From assembly GCA_038244535.1 (NCBI GenBank), contig JBBRTJ010000036.1, forward strand, positions 1-31,599: a stretch of DNA of 31,599 nt, in the 5' to 3' direction. The notes under the pieces are model-generated. The model saw only the letters and a program-made list of their open reading frames with translations. It made no database searches and was not told where the DNA came from. The position numbers and the translations under genes were made by a program. Below are positions 16,525-23,505 of this stretch, one piece after another (position 1 is the stretch's first letter; each line of letters opens with the position of its first letter). Source of the stretch: JBBRTJ01 sp038244535 (GTDB lineage Bacteria; Actinomycetota; Acidimicrobiia; Acidimicrobiales; Ilumatobacteraceae).

Positions 16525-17487
16525 GTGAGCAACGACATCCTCGACGTCGACCTGTTGGCTTTCGAGCGCGGCGACGCCGCCACCCGCCGGGCCGTGGTCG
16601 ACGGTGTGCGCCGCAGCCTGGCCAGCGGCTTCGTCTACACGAGCCACGACCTCGGTGAGGGTTTCCTCGACGACGTCTACGCGACCTTGGCCGCGTTCTT
16701 CTCGCAGCCGATCGAGGACAAGCGCAAGGTGGTGGCGGCGGGATCGAACGGGCAGGCGGGCTACACGGGTCTCCTGGTCGAGACGGCCGCCACCAGCGAC
16801 GTGCCGGACTGGAAGGAGATGCTCAACTGGGGCCGCTCGGTGCCCGATGGCCATCCGCTGCGACGGCGCTTCCCGCAGCGATACATGGATCCCGTGCTCC
16901 CGCCCGGCAGCGAGTACCTGCTGCTCACGTTCCACGATCGCCTGGCCGAGCTCAACCGTCGCTTCCTGCGCATCATCGCCCTCGGCATCGGCTGCGACGA
17001 GACGTTCTTCGACCGCCAGGTGAAAGACGGCACCACGCTCACGCGGGCGATCCGCTACCCGGCGATCGGCTTGGCCCCCAGCACGCAGCACGTGTGGGCG
17101 GCCGAGCACGGCGACATCAACCTCATCACGGCACTGCCCCGGGCCAGCGCTCCCGGCCTGCAGGTGAAGCTCCACGACGCAACCTGGGTCGATGCGGTCG
17201 CCCCCGCCGGGCAGGCCATCATCAACACCGGGATGATGCTCGAGCACATCACCAACGGGTTGATCCCGACCGGCATCCATCGGGTCGTGGCTGCTCCCGG
17301 CTACGAGGGCGAGCGCTACTCGGTCGTGCAGTTCTGCCACCCCACGCCGTGGACGATCCTGCAGCCGGTCGCCTCGTGCATCACCGCCGAGCGCCCGCAG
17401 CGCTACGGCGCCATGCCGGCCAGCGACCGACTCGACGAAGTGCTGTACGAGATCAACCTCGTCGAGGACGGCCGCCGCGTGAGCTGA
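16525..17487 (+). CDS. 2-oxoglutarate/Fe(II)-dependent oxygenase, isopenicillin-N-synthase-like
   Basis: A 320-residue non-haem iron oxygenase. The N-terminal DIOX_N-type region (about residues 5-125) has the FVYTSHDLG and FFSQPIEDKRKV features. The double-stranded beta-helix core carries the facial triad His195-x-Asp197 (AEHGDINLIT) and His252 (GIHRVV), and the RxS motif Arg264-Tyr-Ser266, which binds 2-oxoglutarate in most members. The substrate could be a small metabolite; the family includes hydroxylases, desaturases and ring-forming enzymes. Start is GTG at 16525 with no ribosome-binding site and a TAGCGT box eight bases before it. The position next to molybdenum hydroxylases and a flavin oxidase suggests, but does not prove, a role in catabolism of a nitrogen or oxygen heterocycle. 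Confidence 0.88.
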   Translation: MSNDILDVDLLAFERGDAATRRAVVDGVRRSLASGFVYTSHDLGEGFLDDVYATLAAFFSQPIEDKRKVVAAGSNGQAGYTGLLVETAATSDVPDWKEMLNWGRSVPDGHPLRRRFPQRYMDPVLPPGSEYLLLTFHDRLAELNRRFLRIIALGIGCDETFFDRQVKDGTTLTRAIRYPAIGLAPSTQHVWAAEHGDINLITALPRASAPGLQVKLHDATWVDAVAPAGQAIINTGMMLEHITNGLIPTGIHRVVAAPGYEGERYSVVQFCHPTPWTILQPVASCITAERPQRYGAMPASDRLDEVLYEINLVEDGRRVS

Positions 17488-17500
17488 TCCCCACCGCTCC

Positions 17501-17545
17501 CGGCCCCACCGCCACCGGCCCCACCGCCACCGGCCCCACCGCCAC
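17501..17545. repeat. 15-bp tandem repeat, three copies
   Basis: CGGCCCCACCGCCAC occurs three times head to tail, starting 14 bases after the oxygenase stop. It is C-rich on the + strand, with no hairpin symmetry. It may be slippage-prone; no function is evident. Confidence 0.85.
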
Positions 17546-17568
17546 CGGCTGGTTGCCTCCCCGACCCG

Positions 17569-17591
17569 CTTTGCGTCGCGTTGTTGCTGCT
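17569..17591 (+). repeat. Left inverted repeat flanking the AbiEi/DUF559 gene
   Basis: This 23-bp sequence starts CTTTGCGTCGCG and ends GTTGCTGCT. Its inverted counterpart at 18614-18636 matches at 21 of 23 positions; only the two middle bases (TT versus AC) differ. It is also the left arm of a local palindrome: GCTTTGCGTCGCG (17568-17580) pairs exactly with 17604-17616. The 18-bp CAACGTCGCGACGCAAAG at 17598-17615 recurs exactly at 18619-18636. Confidence 0.85.
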
Positions 17592-17681
17592 CCACGACAA
17601 CGTCGCGACGCAAAGCGTGGCAGGACACGTCGGCTACGGTCCCCGAGGCTTCCCCCGCGTCTCTCGACCCGGAGGAAGCGC

Positions 17682-18608
17682 GTGCCTGCTCTTACACCGT
17701 TGGTGCTCGACTGGTTCGCGGCCCACCATGGCGTGGCCAACGTCCCCGCACTCATGAAGCTCGGCATGACCCGAGGCCAGCTCCGCTACCTGGTCGATGC
17801 GGACGTGCTGCTGCGCCACCAGCGCGGCGTGCTCGTCCTGCGGAGCGCGCCGACGAGCATCGAGCAACGGGCGGCGCTCACCTGCGCGTCGAGCACGCAT
17901 GTCGCGATCGCCCGGGTCACCGCGGGACTCTTCTGGGGCTACCACGGCATGCGCCTCGGGAGCCTGATCGATGCCACAAGCGCCGGCCACCAGCTGCGGT
18001 TGCCCGGCGTCTCGCTCCATCGGTGCGACTCGCTCCCCGTTGGCGACGTCGTCGAACGCACCGACGGCATCCGACTCACCAGTCCACCCCGCACCGTGTT
18101 TGACCTCGCCGCTCAGCTCGACGACGAGCAGCTCACCGCCTTGATCGAGCAAGTGCTGCGAGAGCGCCGGTGCACCATGCCGACGCTGCTGGCCGTGGGG
18201 CGACGGTTGTGTGCGCCCGGCCGGCCTGGCAGCGGCCGATTCGCTCGGGTCACGTCGTCCAGGCCGTCGTGGCTCAAGCCCACCGGCTCCCGGCTCGAAC
18301 TGGTCGTTGAGCGGGCCCTGCTCAAGGCCGGTCTGCCCCGACCGCGGCGGCAGCACCCCGTCCGCCTTCTGGACGGCTCCGTCGTGCACCCCGACTTCTA
18401 CTGGCCCGACGAGCGCGTCGCCCTCGAGGTCGACCACGAGACGTGGCACGGCGGTCAGCTCTCGGGCGCTTACGACCGGCAGCGGGACCGCATGCTGCGG
18501 GCCGTCGGCGTAGAACCGCGCCGGGTCACCGACACCGACGTTCGCCAAGCCCTCGACGCCTCCATCACCGACGTCGCCCTACTTGTTCGCTCTCGGTCGC
18601 GACGTTGA
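17682..18608 (+). CDS. AbiEi-type winged-helix domain + DUF559 (Vsr-like nuclease fold) protein
   Basis: A 308-residue protein. The GTG start at 17682 has a GGAGGA site (17671-17676) five bases upstream. Residues about 1-55 look like the AbiEi antitoxin winged-helix domain (WFAAHHGVANVPALMKLGMT, then LRYLVDADVLLRHQRGVLVL). The middle shows the family segment SPPRTVFDLAA. Residues about 200-300 match DUF559, related to very-short-patch-repair endonucleases of the PD-(D/E)xK fold: HPDFYWPDERVALEVDHETWHGG, with Asp238 and Glu249-Val-Asp251 as candidate metal ligands, then YDRQRDRMLRAVGVEPRRVT. No AbiEii nucleotidyltransferase toxin lies nearby, so it is not an ordinary type IV toxin-antitoxin pair. 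Such solitary proteins are numerous in actinobacteria, but their job is unknown to me. The flanking palindromes may be its binding or cutting sites. Confidence 0.8.
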   Translation: MPALTPLVLDWFAAHHGVANVPALMKLGMTRGQLRYLVDADVLLRHQRGVLVLRSAPTSIEQRAALTCASSTHVAIARVTAGLFWGYHGMRLGSLIDATSAGHQLRLPGVSLHRCDSLPVGDVVERTDGIRLTSPPRTVFDLAAQLDDEQLTALIEQVLRERRCTMPTLLAVGRRLCAPGRPGSGRFARVTSSRPSWLKPTGSRLELVVERALLKAGLPRPRRQHPVRLLDGSVVHPDFYWPDERVALEVDHETWHGGQLSGAYDRQRDRMLRAVGVEPRRVTDTDVRQALDASITDVALLVRSRSRR

Positions 18609-18629
18609 CGTACAGCAGCAACGTCGCGA
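18597..18629. terminator. Palindrome at the 3' end of the AbiEi/DUF559 gene
   Basis: The arms TCGCGACGTTG (18597-18607) and CAACGTCGCGA (18619-18629) are perfect complements around an 11-base loop. The left arm covers the last codons and two bases of the stop codon. It can serve as a transcription terminator; its outer part (to 18636) is the right boundary repeat. Confidence 0.55.
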
Positions 18630-18636
18630 CGCAAAG
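18614..18636 (-). repeat. Right inverted repeat flanking the AbiEi/DUF559 gene
   Basis: Read on the minus strand it starts CTTTGCGTCGCG and ends GTTGCTGCT. It matches the left repeat at 17569-17591 in inverted orientation at 21 of 23 positions. Confidence 0.85.
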
Positions 18637-18694
18637 ATCGTTGCAGGGCAGCGGGGCGGTGACCAGCGGACCAGCGAGGCGGGGTAGCCGGGTG

Positions 18695-18726
18695 GGCGGC
18701 CAGGCGGCCAGGCGGCCAGGCGGCGA
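18695..18726. repeat. 8-bp tandem repeat GGCGGCCA
   Basis: Three perfect copies of GGCGGCCA and a fourth with one change (GGCGGCGA) lie just beyond the 3' end of the minus-strand SDR gene. It is non-coding. Its only neighbouring structure is the palindrome at 18597-18636. Confidence 0.85.
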
Positions 18727-18733
18727 GGTTCGG

Positions 18734-19483
18734 CTACTGGAGCCCCGCGTACGAACCGCCGTCGACCGGGACGTGGGCGCCGGTGATGAACCTCGCCTGC
18801 TGGCTGCACAAGAAGGCCACCACGGCCCCGAAGTCGTCGGCATCACCGAGGAAGCCGGTAGGCACGCTGGCGGCCAAGCCCTCGGGCGCGGTGCCCCCGT
18901 ACAACCCCAGGATCCGCTCGGTCGCGTGCAGACCGGGCTGTACGGAGTTGACCGTCACGCCGTCAGCGGCGATCTCGCGGGCCAGGGTCTTGAGGAAGCC
19001 GGTCACACCGGCGCGCGCCGTGTTGGACAGGATCAGGTTGGGGATCGGCTGGCGAACCGAGATGGACGTGATCGCCACCACCCGGCCCCAACCGGCGGCC
19101 TGCATCGCCGGCACCGCGGCCATGCACATCGCCACGACCGAGAGCAGGCTGAGCTCGAGAGCGGGCGGGTAGGCATCGAGGCTGGTGCTGGCGAAGGTGC
19201 CCGGTGGGGGGCCGCCGGCGTTGGTCACCAGGATGTCGATGCCGCCGAGCAGCTCGGTGGCCGCCGTGACGAAAGCCGTGCCCCCGGCCGCAGTGCCGAC
19301 ATCGGCCACGATCCCGGTCGCCAACGGGCCAAGTGAGGCGGCTGCCGCCTCGACCCGGTCGGCCCCCCGCCCGCACAGCACAACCGCGGCACCGGCCTCG
19401 ACGAGCGCCCGCGCAGAGCCCAGCCCGAGCCCGGCCGAGCCGGCCGCGACAGCGGCGCGCTTGCCTGCAATCCCCAGATCCAT
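18734..19483 (-). CDS. Atypical short-chain dehydrogenase/reductase lacking the YxxxK catalytic pair
   Basis: A 249-residue SDR-fold protein beginning MDLGIAGKRAAVAAGSAGLG. The dinucleotide loop is present but altered (AGSAGLGLG instead of TGxxxGxG). NAGG replaces NNAG, and the active-site Ser strand is ITSIS. Where classical SDRs have Tyr-x3-Lys it has Ser153-Asn-Thr-Ala-Arg157 (SNTARAG), so both the catalytic Tyr and Lys are replaced. The normal C-terminal features follow: VNSVQPGLHAT, then PVDGGSYAGLQ. Similar SN-x-x-R variants occur in FabG-like SDR subgroups, so this is probably a genuine subfamily and not decay. The reaction is unknown. The start is ATG at 19483. It is divergent from the flavin oxidoreductase over 115 bp. 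Confidence 0.88.
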   Translation of the reverse strand: MDLGIAGKRAAVAAGSAGLGLGSARALVEAGAAVVLCGRGADRVEAAAASLGPLATGIVADVGTAAGGTAFVTAATELLGGIDILVTNAGGPPPGTFASTSLDAYPPALELSLLSVVAMCMAAVPAMQAAGWGRVVAITSISVRQPIPNLILSNTARAGVTGFLKTLAREIAADGVTVNSVQPGLHATERILGLYGGTAPEGLAASVPTGFLGDADDFGAVVAFLCSQQARFITGAHVPVDGGSYAGLQ

Positions 19484-19598
19484 CGGTCATCCCCATCGTC
19501 GTCGTGCCTACGGGTCAGACCGTAGGCTGCCGCAGACCCGGTGGCCGGGGCTCGCGTCGGGTCCAGCCGCCACGCACCGGAAGCGGGGGTGGGAACCC

Positions 19599-21002
19599 AT
19601 GACCAACGACGCGCACCTCAAAGCGCTCGCCGCCGCCGAGCCGTACCCGTACTGGTTCGACGATGTCGACGAGCCCGAGTCGAACGACACGTTGGTCGGG
19701 GCCGAGAACGCCGATCTCACGGTCGTCGGTGGGGGCTACACAGGGCTGTGGACCGCCATCTGCGCGAAGGAGCGCGACCCGAGCCGAGACGTCGTGCTGC
19801 TCGAAGGCGACACGGTCGGCTGGGGGGCCAGCGGCCGCAACGGCGGCTTCGTCGAGGCCAGCCTCACCCACGGCGTCGCCAACGGCCAAGAACGCTTCCG
19901 GAAGGAGCTTCCCGCCCTCGAGGCGATGGGCCTCGCCTCGCTCGACGCCATCGAAGCCACCATCGCGCGATATGGCATCGACTGCGATTGGGAGCGCACG
20001 GGCGTCATCGACGTGGCCACGCAGCCCCACCTCGTGGCCGACCTCGAGGAGGACGCCGAGCACCTCCGCATCCTCGGCCAAGAGATCACGTTCCTCGACC
20101 GGGACGCGATGCAGGCCGAGATCCACTCCCCCACCTACGAGGCTGGCCTGTGGCGCAAGGGCCGTGCCGCGCTCGTCGATCCTGCCCGGCTCGTCTGGGG
20201 CATGAAGGCGGTGGCCGAACAGCTCGGCGTGCGCATCTACGAGCACAGCAGGGCCACCGACCTCGAGCGCGACGGCGTCGGCATCAAGGTCAGCACTGGG
20301 CTCGGTCATGTTCGCAGCGGACGGGTCGCCCTCGGCACCAACGCCTATCCGCCGCTGGTCAAGTCGATGAAGCACTTCATCGTGCCGGTCTACGACTACG
20401 TGCTGGTGACCGAGCCGCTCACGCCGACGCAGCTCGCGTCGGTGGGCTGGCTGCAGCGCCAGGGCCTGTCGGACAACACCAATCAGTTCCACTACTACCG
20501 GCTCACCGAGGACAACCGGATCCTGTGGGGCGGGTACGACGCCCTTTACTACTTCGGCGGCAAGGTCGACCCCCGCCTCGAGCAGCGGCCCGAGACCTGG
20601 CTCAAGCTGAGCGAGCACTTCTTCACGACCTTCCCGCAGCTCGAAGGGATCTCCTTCACCCACGCGTGGGGTGGCGCCATCGACACCTGCACCCGGTTCT
20701 GCGTGTTCTGGGGCACCGCCATGGGCGGCAAGGTCGCCTACGCCGCCGGGTACACGGGCCTCGGCGTCGGCTCCAGCCGCTTTGGCGCCGAGGCCCTCCT
20801 CGACCTGCTCGACGGGCGCAACACCCCTCGGACACAACTCGAGTTCGTGCAGAAGCGACCGATTCCGTTCCCCCCCGAACCGCTCCGATATGCCGGCATC
20901 CAGCTGACGCGGTGGTCGCTCGACCGCGCCGACCACAAGGGCGGCCAGCGCAACCTCTGGCTGCGCACCCTCGACAAGATGGGCCTCGGCTTCGACAGCT
21001 GA
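19599..21002 (+). CDS. FAD-dependent oxidoreductase, DAO family (amine/amino-acid oxidase-like)
   Basis: A 467-residue flavoprotein. The ATG at 19599 has a GGTGGGA site five bases upstream; the frame is open further up without homologous sequence. The FAD Rossmann motif is VVGGGYTGLWTA (residues 42-53), followed by LLEGDTVGWGASGRNGGFVE, the typical GASGRNGG flavin loop of glycine-oxidase and gamma-glutamylputrescine-oxidase relatives. The C-terminal flavin motif is AAGYTGLGVGSSRFGAEAL. Such enzymes oxidise secondary or primary amines to imines using O2 or a dye. The substrate is not visible from sequence. It lies directly upstream of the CoxD-CoxE-XdhC genes but has its own 63-bp gap and a possible separate promoter for coxD. 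A role in amine or heterocycle catabolism is inferred from context only. Confidence 0.9.
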   Translation: MTNDAHLKALAAAEPYPYWFDDVDEPESNDTLVGAENADLTVVGGGYTGLWTAICAKERDPSRDVVLLEGDTVGWGASGRNGGFVEASLTHGVANGQERFRKELPALEAMGLASLDAIEATIARYGIDCDWERTGVIDVATQPHLVADLEEDAEHLRILGQEITFLDRDAMQAEIHSPTYEAGLWRKGRAALVDPARLVWGMKAVAEQLGVRIYEHSRATDLERDGVGIKVSTGLGHVRSGRVALGTNAYPPLVKSMKHFIVPVYDYVLVTEPLTPTQLASVGWLQRQGLSDNTNQFHYYRLTEDNRILWGGYDALYYFGGKVDPRLEQRPETWLKLSEHFFTTFPQLEGISFTHAWGGAIDTCTRFCVFWGTAMGGKVAYAAGYTGLGVGSSRFGAEALLDLLDGRNTPRTQLEFVQKRPIPFPPEPLRYAGIQLTRWSLDRADHKGGQRNLWLRTLDKMGLGFDS

Positions 21003-21051
21003 GCGCCGGGCGCCGACCGCTTCGGACCGCAGCACCGGCACGGCCTGCTCG

Positions 21052-21057
21052 TAGGCT
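21052..21057 (+). promoter_or_regulatory. Candidate -10 box for the coxDE-xdhC operon
   Basis: TAGGCT ends eight bases before the ATG at 21066 (five before the GTG at 21063), with no Shine-Dalgarno sequence between. This fits leaderless transcription of the maturation operon and favours the ATG at 21066 as the start. Confidence 0.35.
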
Positions 21058-21065
21058 GCCCCGTG

Positions 21066-21992
21066 ATGCCCACTGCTCCTCCCACCAGTGTCGACGAGGT
21101 GTCGGCCGCCCTCACCGAGCACCAGTACCTACCCGACGAGGGCCTAGCCACCGCGGTGTTCCTGGCACTGCGGCTGCACCGCCCACTGCTGCTCGAAGGC
21201 GAGGCTGGGGTCGGCAAGACCGAGGTGGCCAAGGTCCTCAGCCGGTGGACAGGGGGCGAGCTGATCCGCCTCCAGTGCTACGAGGGCATCGACGCCGCCC
21301 AGGCCGTCTACGAGTGGGACTACAGCCGCCAACTGCTCCACCTGCGGGCCGCCGAGGCCGCCGGTGAGGCGACGGGGGCCAGCGCCGCAGTGCTCGAAGA
21401 CTCGCTCTACTCCGAGCGCTTCCTGGTGAAGCGGCCCCTGCTGCGGGCCATCGACCACCGGGAGGGACCACCGCCGGTGCTGCTCATCGACGAGGTCGAT
21501 CGGGCCGACGACGAGTTCGAAGCGTTCCTGCTCGAAGTGCTGAGCGACTGGTCGATCACCGTCCCTGAGCTCGGGACGTTCCACGCCAACGAACCGCCGA
21601 TCGTGATCGTCACCTCGAACCGGACCCGTGACGTGCACGACGCGCTCAAGCGTCGATGCCTCTACCACTGGGTCGAGCATCCTGGCTTCGAGCGGGAGGT
21701 CGCCATCGTGCGGCTGCGGGCACCGGAGGTGGCCGACGAGCTCGCCCGCCAGGTGGCCGCCGCCGTCGAAGCGCTACGGGCTCAGGGCCTCTACAAGCCG
21801 CCGGGGGTGGCCGAGACGATCGACTGGGCCGTGAGCCTGGCCACGCTCGGGCGCAGCACGCTCGACGAGCGCAGCGTCGACGCCACGCTCGGCACGGTGC
21901 TCAAGTACCGCGAAGACCAGGAGCGGGTGCGCCAGAACGGCGTCGGCATGCTGGTCAAGCACGCGTTCGAGCGAGCCACCGTCCCCGTGTGA
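21066..21992 (+). CDS. coxD: MoxR-family AAA+ ATPase, CoxD type
   Basis: A 308-residue AAA+ ATPase. Walker A is GEAGVGKTE (residues 45-53), Walker B LLIDEVDRAD (Asp142-Glu143), sensor 1 is IVTSNRTRD, and the KRRCLYHWVEHP segment is typical of the CoxD branch of MoxR. In Oligotropha, CoxD is a membrane-associated ATPase needed to insert sulfur and copper into the CO dehydrogenase active site. In form II systems it presumably drives a comparable cofactor maturation with the VWA partner. The start may be GTG at 21063 or ATG at 21066; the ATG suits the leaderless spacing. The stop overlaps coxE by one base (TGATG), so they are surely cotranscribed. Confidence 0.93.
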   Translation: MPTAPPTSVDEVSAALTEHQYLPDEGLATAVFLALRLHRPLLLEGEAGVGKTEVAKVLSRWTGGELIRLQCYEGIDAAQAVYEWDYSRQLLHLRAAEAAGEATGASAAVLEDSLYSERFLVKRPLLRAIDHREGPPPVLLIDEVDRADDEFEAFLLEVLSDWSITVPELGTFHANEPPIVIVTSNRTRDVHDALKRRCLYHWVEHPGFEREVAIVRLRAPEVADELARQVAAAVEALRAQGLYKPPGVAETIDWAVSLATLGRSTLDERSVDATLGTVLKYREDQERVRQNGVGMLVKHAFERATVPV

Positions 21993-23191
21993 TGCAACGA
22001 CCGGCGCCGGCGCCCCTTGAGACGATGGAGACGATCGAGACCACGGCGGGAGCCCGTCCCGGCGACACCGCCGAGGTCACCGACGCAGCCCGACTGGCTG
22101 TCGCCTTCGGCCGCCTGCTGCGCGCCTCGGGGCTGACCGTCCCGCTGGGCTCGGTGCTCGGGTTCACCGACGCCCTGGGCGCCGTCGGGCTGGCCCGCCG
22201 CGACGACGTGTACTGGTCGGGGCGAGCAACGCTGGTCCGCCGTCCCGAGGACCTCCCCACCTTCGATCGGGCCTTCGCCGCGTTCTGGGACCAGTGGCAG
22301 CCGAGCGGCGAGGCACTCCCGCCGAAGGAGACCATCCACATCACCATCGCGGTCGACGACGGCCCTGAGGGCGAGAGCGATGCCGACGACGCTCGCCCGA
22401 GCGATGATCCCACCATCACGCTGCGCTTCAGCGCCCACGAGGTCTTGCGCCACAAGGACTTCGCCGCGTACAGCCTCGACGAGCTCCACGAGGCCCAGCG
22501 CCTCATGGCCGACCTGCGCCTGGCGGGTGCCCTCCGGCGCTCCCGGCGCCAGGTGCCGGCCCGGGGTCGACGCGGTCGCCGCCCTGACCTGCGTCGGACG
22601 GTGCGCGCCGCGCTGCGCTCCGGTGGCGAGCCGGTCAACCGCCGCTACCTCGATCCCGGGCAGCGACCACGACGCCTGGTCCTGCTGGTCGACGTCAGCG
22701 GGTCGATGGAGCCATATGCGCGGGCGCTGCTGCGCTTCGTCCACGCCGCCGTGGTCAGCCGGCAGCGGGTCGAGGCGTTCGCTCTCGGCACCCGCCTCAC
22801 GCGGGTCACTCGTGAGCTGTCCAGCCGCGATCCTGACCGGGCCCTGCGCCAGGCGACCGGTCGGGTCCTCGACTGGAGCGGAGGCACGCGTCTCGGCGAC
22901 GGGCTGCGGGCCTTCAACGACGAGTGGGGCGTGCGAGGCATGGCGCGCGGGGCCACCGTCGTGATCTTGTCGGACGGGTGGGATCGGGGCGACCCGGCGG
23001 TGCTGGCCGAGCAGATGGCCCGCCTGTCGCGAGTCGCTCACAGGGTGGTGTGGGTCAACCCGCTGAAGGTCACGCCTGGTTATGCGCCACTGGCCCGCGG
23101 CATGGCGGCCGCGCTGCCCTATGTTGACGACTTCGTGGAAGGCCATTCACTGGCCGCCATGGAAGAGCTTGCGGAGGTGATCGGCCGATGA
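21992..23191 (+). CDS. coxE: VWA domain-containing CoxE-like protein
   Basis: A 399-residue partner of the MoxR ATPase. The first 20 residues are Pro/Thr/Glu-rich, followed by a helical region (FGRLLRASGLTVPLGSVLGF) typical of CoxE, with an acidic insertion near GPEGESDADDARPSDD. The von Willebrand A domain starts about residue 228 with the metal-site motif DVSGSM (234-239), a conserved Thr region (SGGTRLGDGL) and ILSDGWDRGDP. MoxR-VWA pairs act as chaperone-like machines in metalloenzyme assembly; in Oligotropha both CoxD and CoxE are needed for a functional active site. The ATG overlaps the coxD stop by one base, and the 3' end overlaps the next gene by four (ATGA). There is no signal peptide or membrane helix. 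Confidence 0.92.
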   Translation: MQRPAPAPLETMETIETTAGARPGDTAEVTDAARLAVAFGRLLRASGLTVPLGSVLGFTDALGAVGLARRDDVYWSGRATLVRRPEDLPTFDRAFAAFWDQWQPSGEALPPKETIHITIAVDDGPEGESDADDARPSDDPTITLRFSAHEVLRHKDFAAYSLDELHEAQRLMADLRLAGALRRSRRQVPARGRRGRRPDLRRTVRAALRSGGEPVNRRYLDPGQRPRRLVLLVDVSGSMEPYARALLRFVHAAVVSRQRVEAFALGTRLTRVTRELSSRDPDRALRQATGRVLDWSGGTRLGDGLRAFNDEWGVRGMARGATVVILSDGWDRGDPAVLAEQMARLSRVAHRVVWVNPLKVTPGYAPLARGMAAALPYVDDFVEGHSLAAMEELAEVIGR

Positions 23192-23505
23192 AGGAGCTGC
23201 TCGACGACATCGAGCGCTGGCGCAGTGCCGGCCAGCGCGTGGCCCTGGCCCGGGTCGTCAACATCGAAGGCAGTGGTCCGCGCGACCCCGGTGCGGCGAT
23301 GGTCGTGAACGATGCCGGCGAGGTGGCTGGGTCGGTCTCCGGCGGCTGCGTCGAAGGCGCTGTCGTATCCGAGGCCCTTGCCATCTTGCGGGGCGAGCAG
23401 GCCCGCCGAGTCGTGTCGTTCGGTTACTCCGACGACGAGGCCTTCTCGGTGGGGCTCACCTGTGGCGGCACGATCCACCTGTTCATCGAACCGCTCGACT
23501 GGTGA
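23188..23505 (+). CDS. Short XdhC/CoxI-family protein (N-terminal domain only)
   Basis: A 105-residue protein matching only the XdhC_CoxI domain: VALARVVNIEGSGPRDPGAAM, then GSVSGGCVEGAVV with the conserved cysteine of the GGCVE motif, and TCGGTIHLFIEPL with a second conserved Cys. In XdhC of Rhodobacter capsulatus the full-length protein binds molybdenum cofactor and delivers it, sulfurated, to xanthine dehydrogenase. The Rossmann half missing here is supplied by the next gene, so the pair probably works as a two-subunit XdhC (CoxI plus CoxF). The ATG overlaps the coxE stop, and the stop overlaps the next GTG, both by four bases. Confidence 0.9.
   Translation: MKELLDDIERWRSAGQRVALARVVNIEGSGPRDPGAAMVVNDAGEVAGSVSGGCVEGAVVSEALAILRGEQARRVVSFGYSDDEAFSVGLTCGGTIHLFIEPLDW

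Larger units (their letters stand above)
17568..18636 (+). other. Candidate palindrome-bounded unit carrying one AbiEi/DUF559 gene
   Basis: A 1.07-kb unit: 49-bp palindrome (17568-17616), the gene 17682-18608, then a 40-bp palindrome (18597-18636). The outer 23 bases at each end are near-perfect inverted repeats of each other. The core CTTTGCGTCGCGACGTTG is found at both ends and I did not find it elsewhere in the window. The right palindrome begins inside the last codons of the gene, so gene and element are physically fused. No clear target-site duplication is visible outside the repeats. It could be a REP/RAYT-like domesticated element, a small mobile nuclease cassette, or an autoregulated gene with paired operators. 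Confidence 0.5.

Noticed and set aside
17501..17545. Tandem repeat considered as a CRISPR fragment
   Set aside because: Units are 15 bp with no spacers and no cas genes nearby.
17682..18608. Considered as a complete type IV toxin-antitoxin system
   Set aside because: Only the AbiEi-like domain is present; no AbiEii nucleotidyltransferase gene lies on either side, and the C-terminal half is DUF559.
18597..18636. Target-site duplication next to the palindrome-bounded unit
   Set aside because: Bases just outside 17568 and 18636 share no convincing short direct repeat.
19515..21122. Antisense open frame of 535 codons opposite the flavin oxidoreductase
   Set aside because: Shadow of a gene with clear FAD motifs on the other strand; composition is artefactual.
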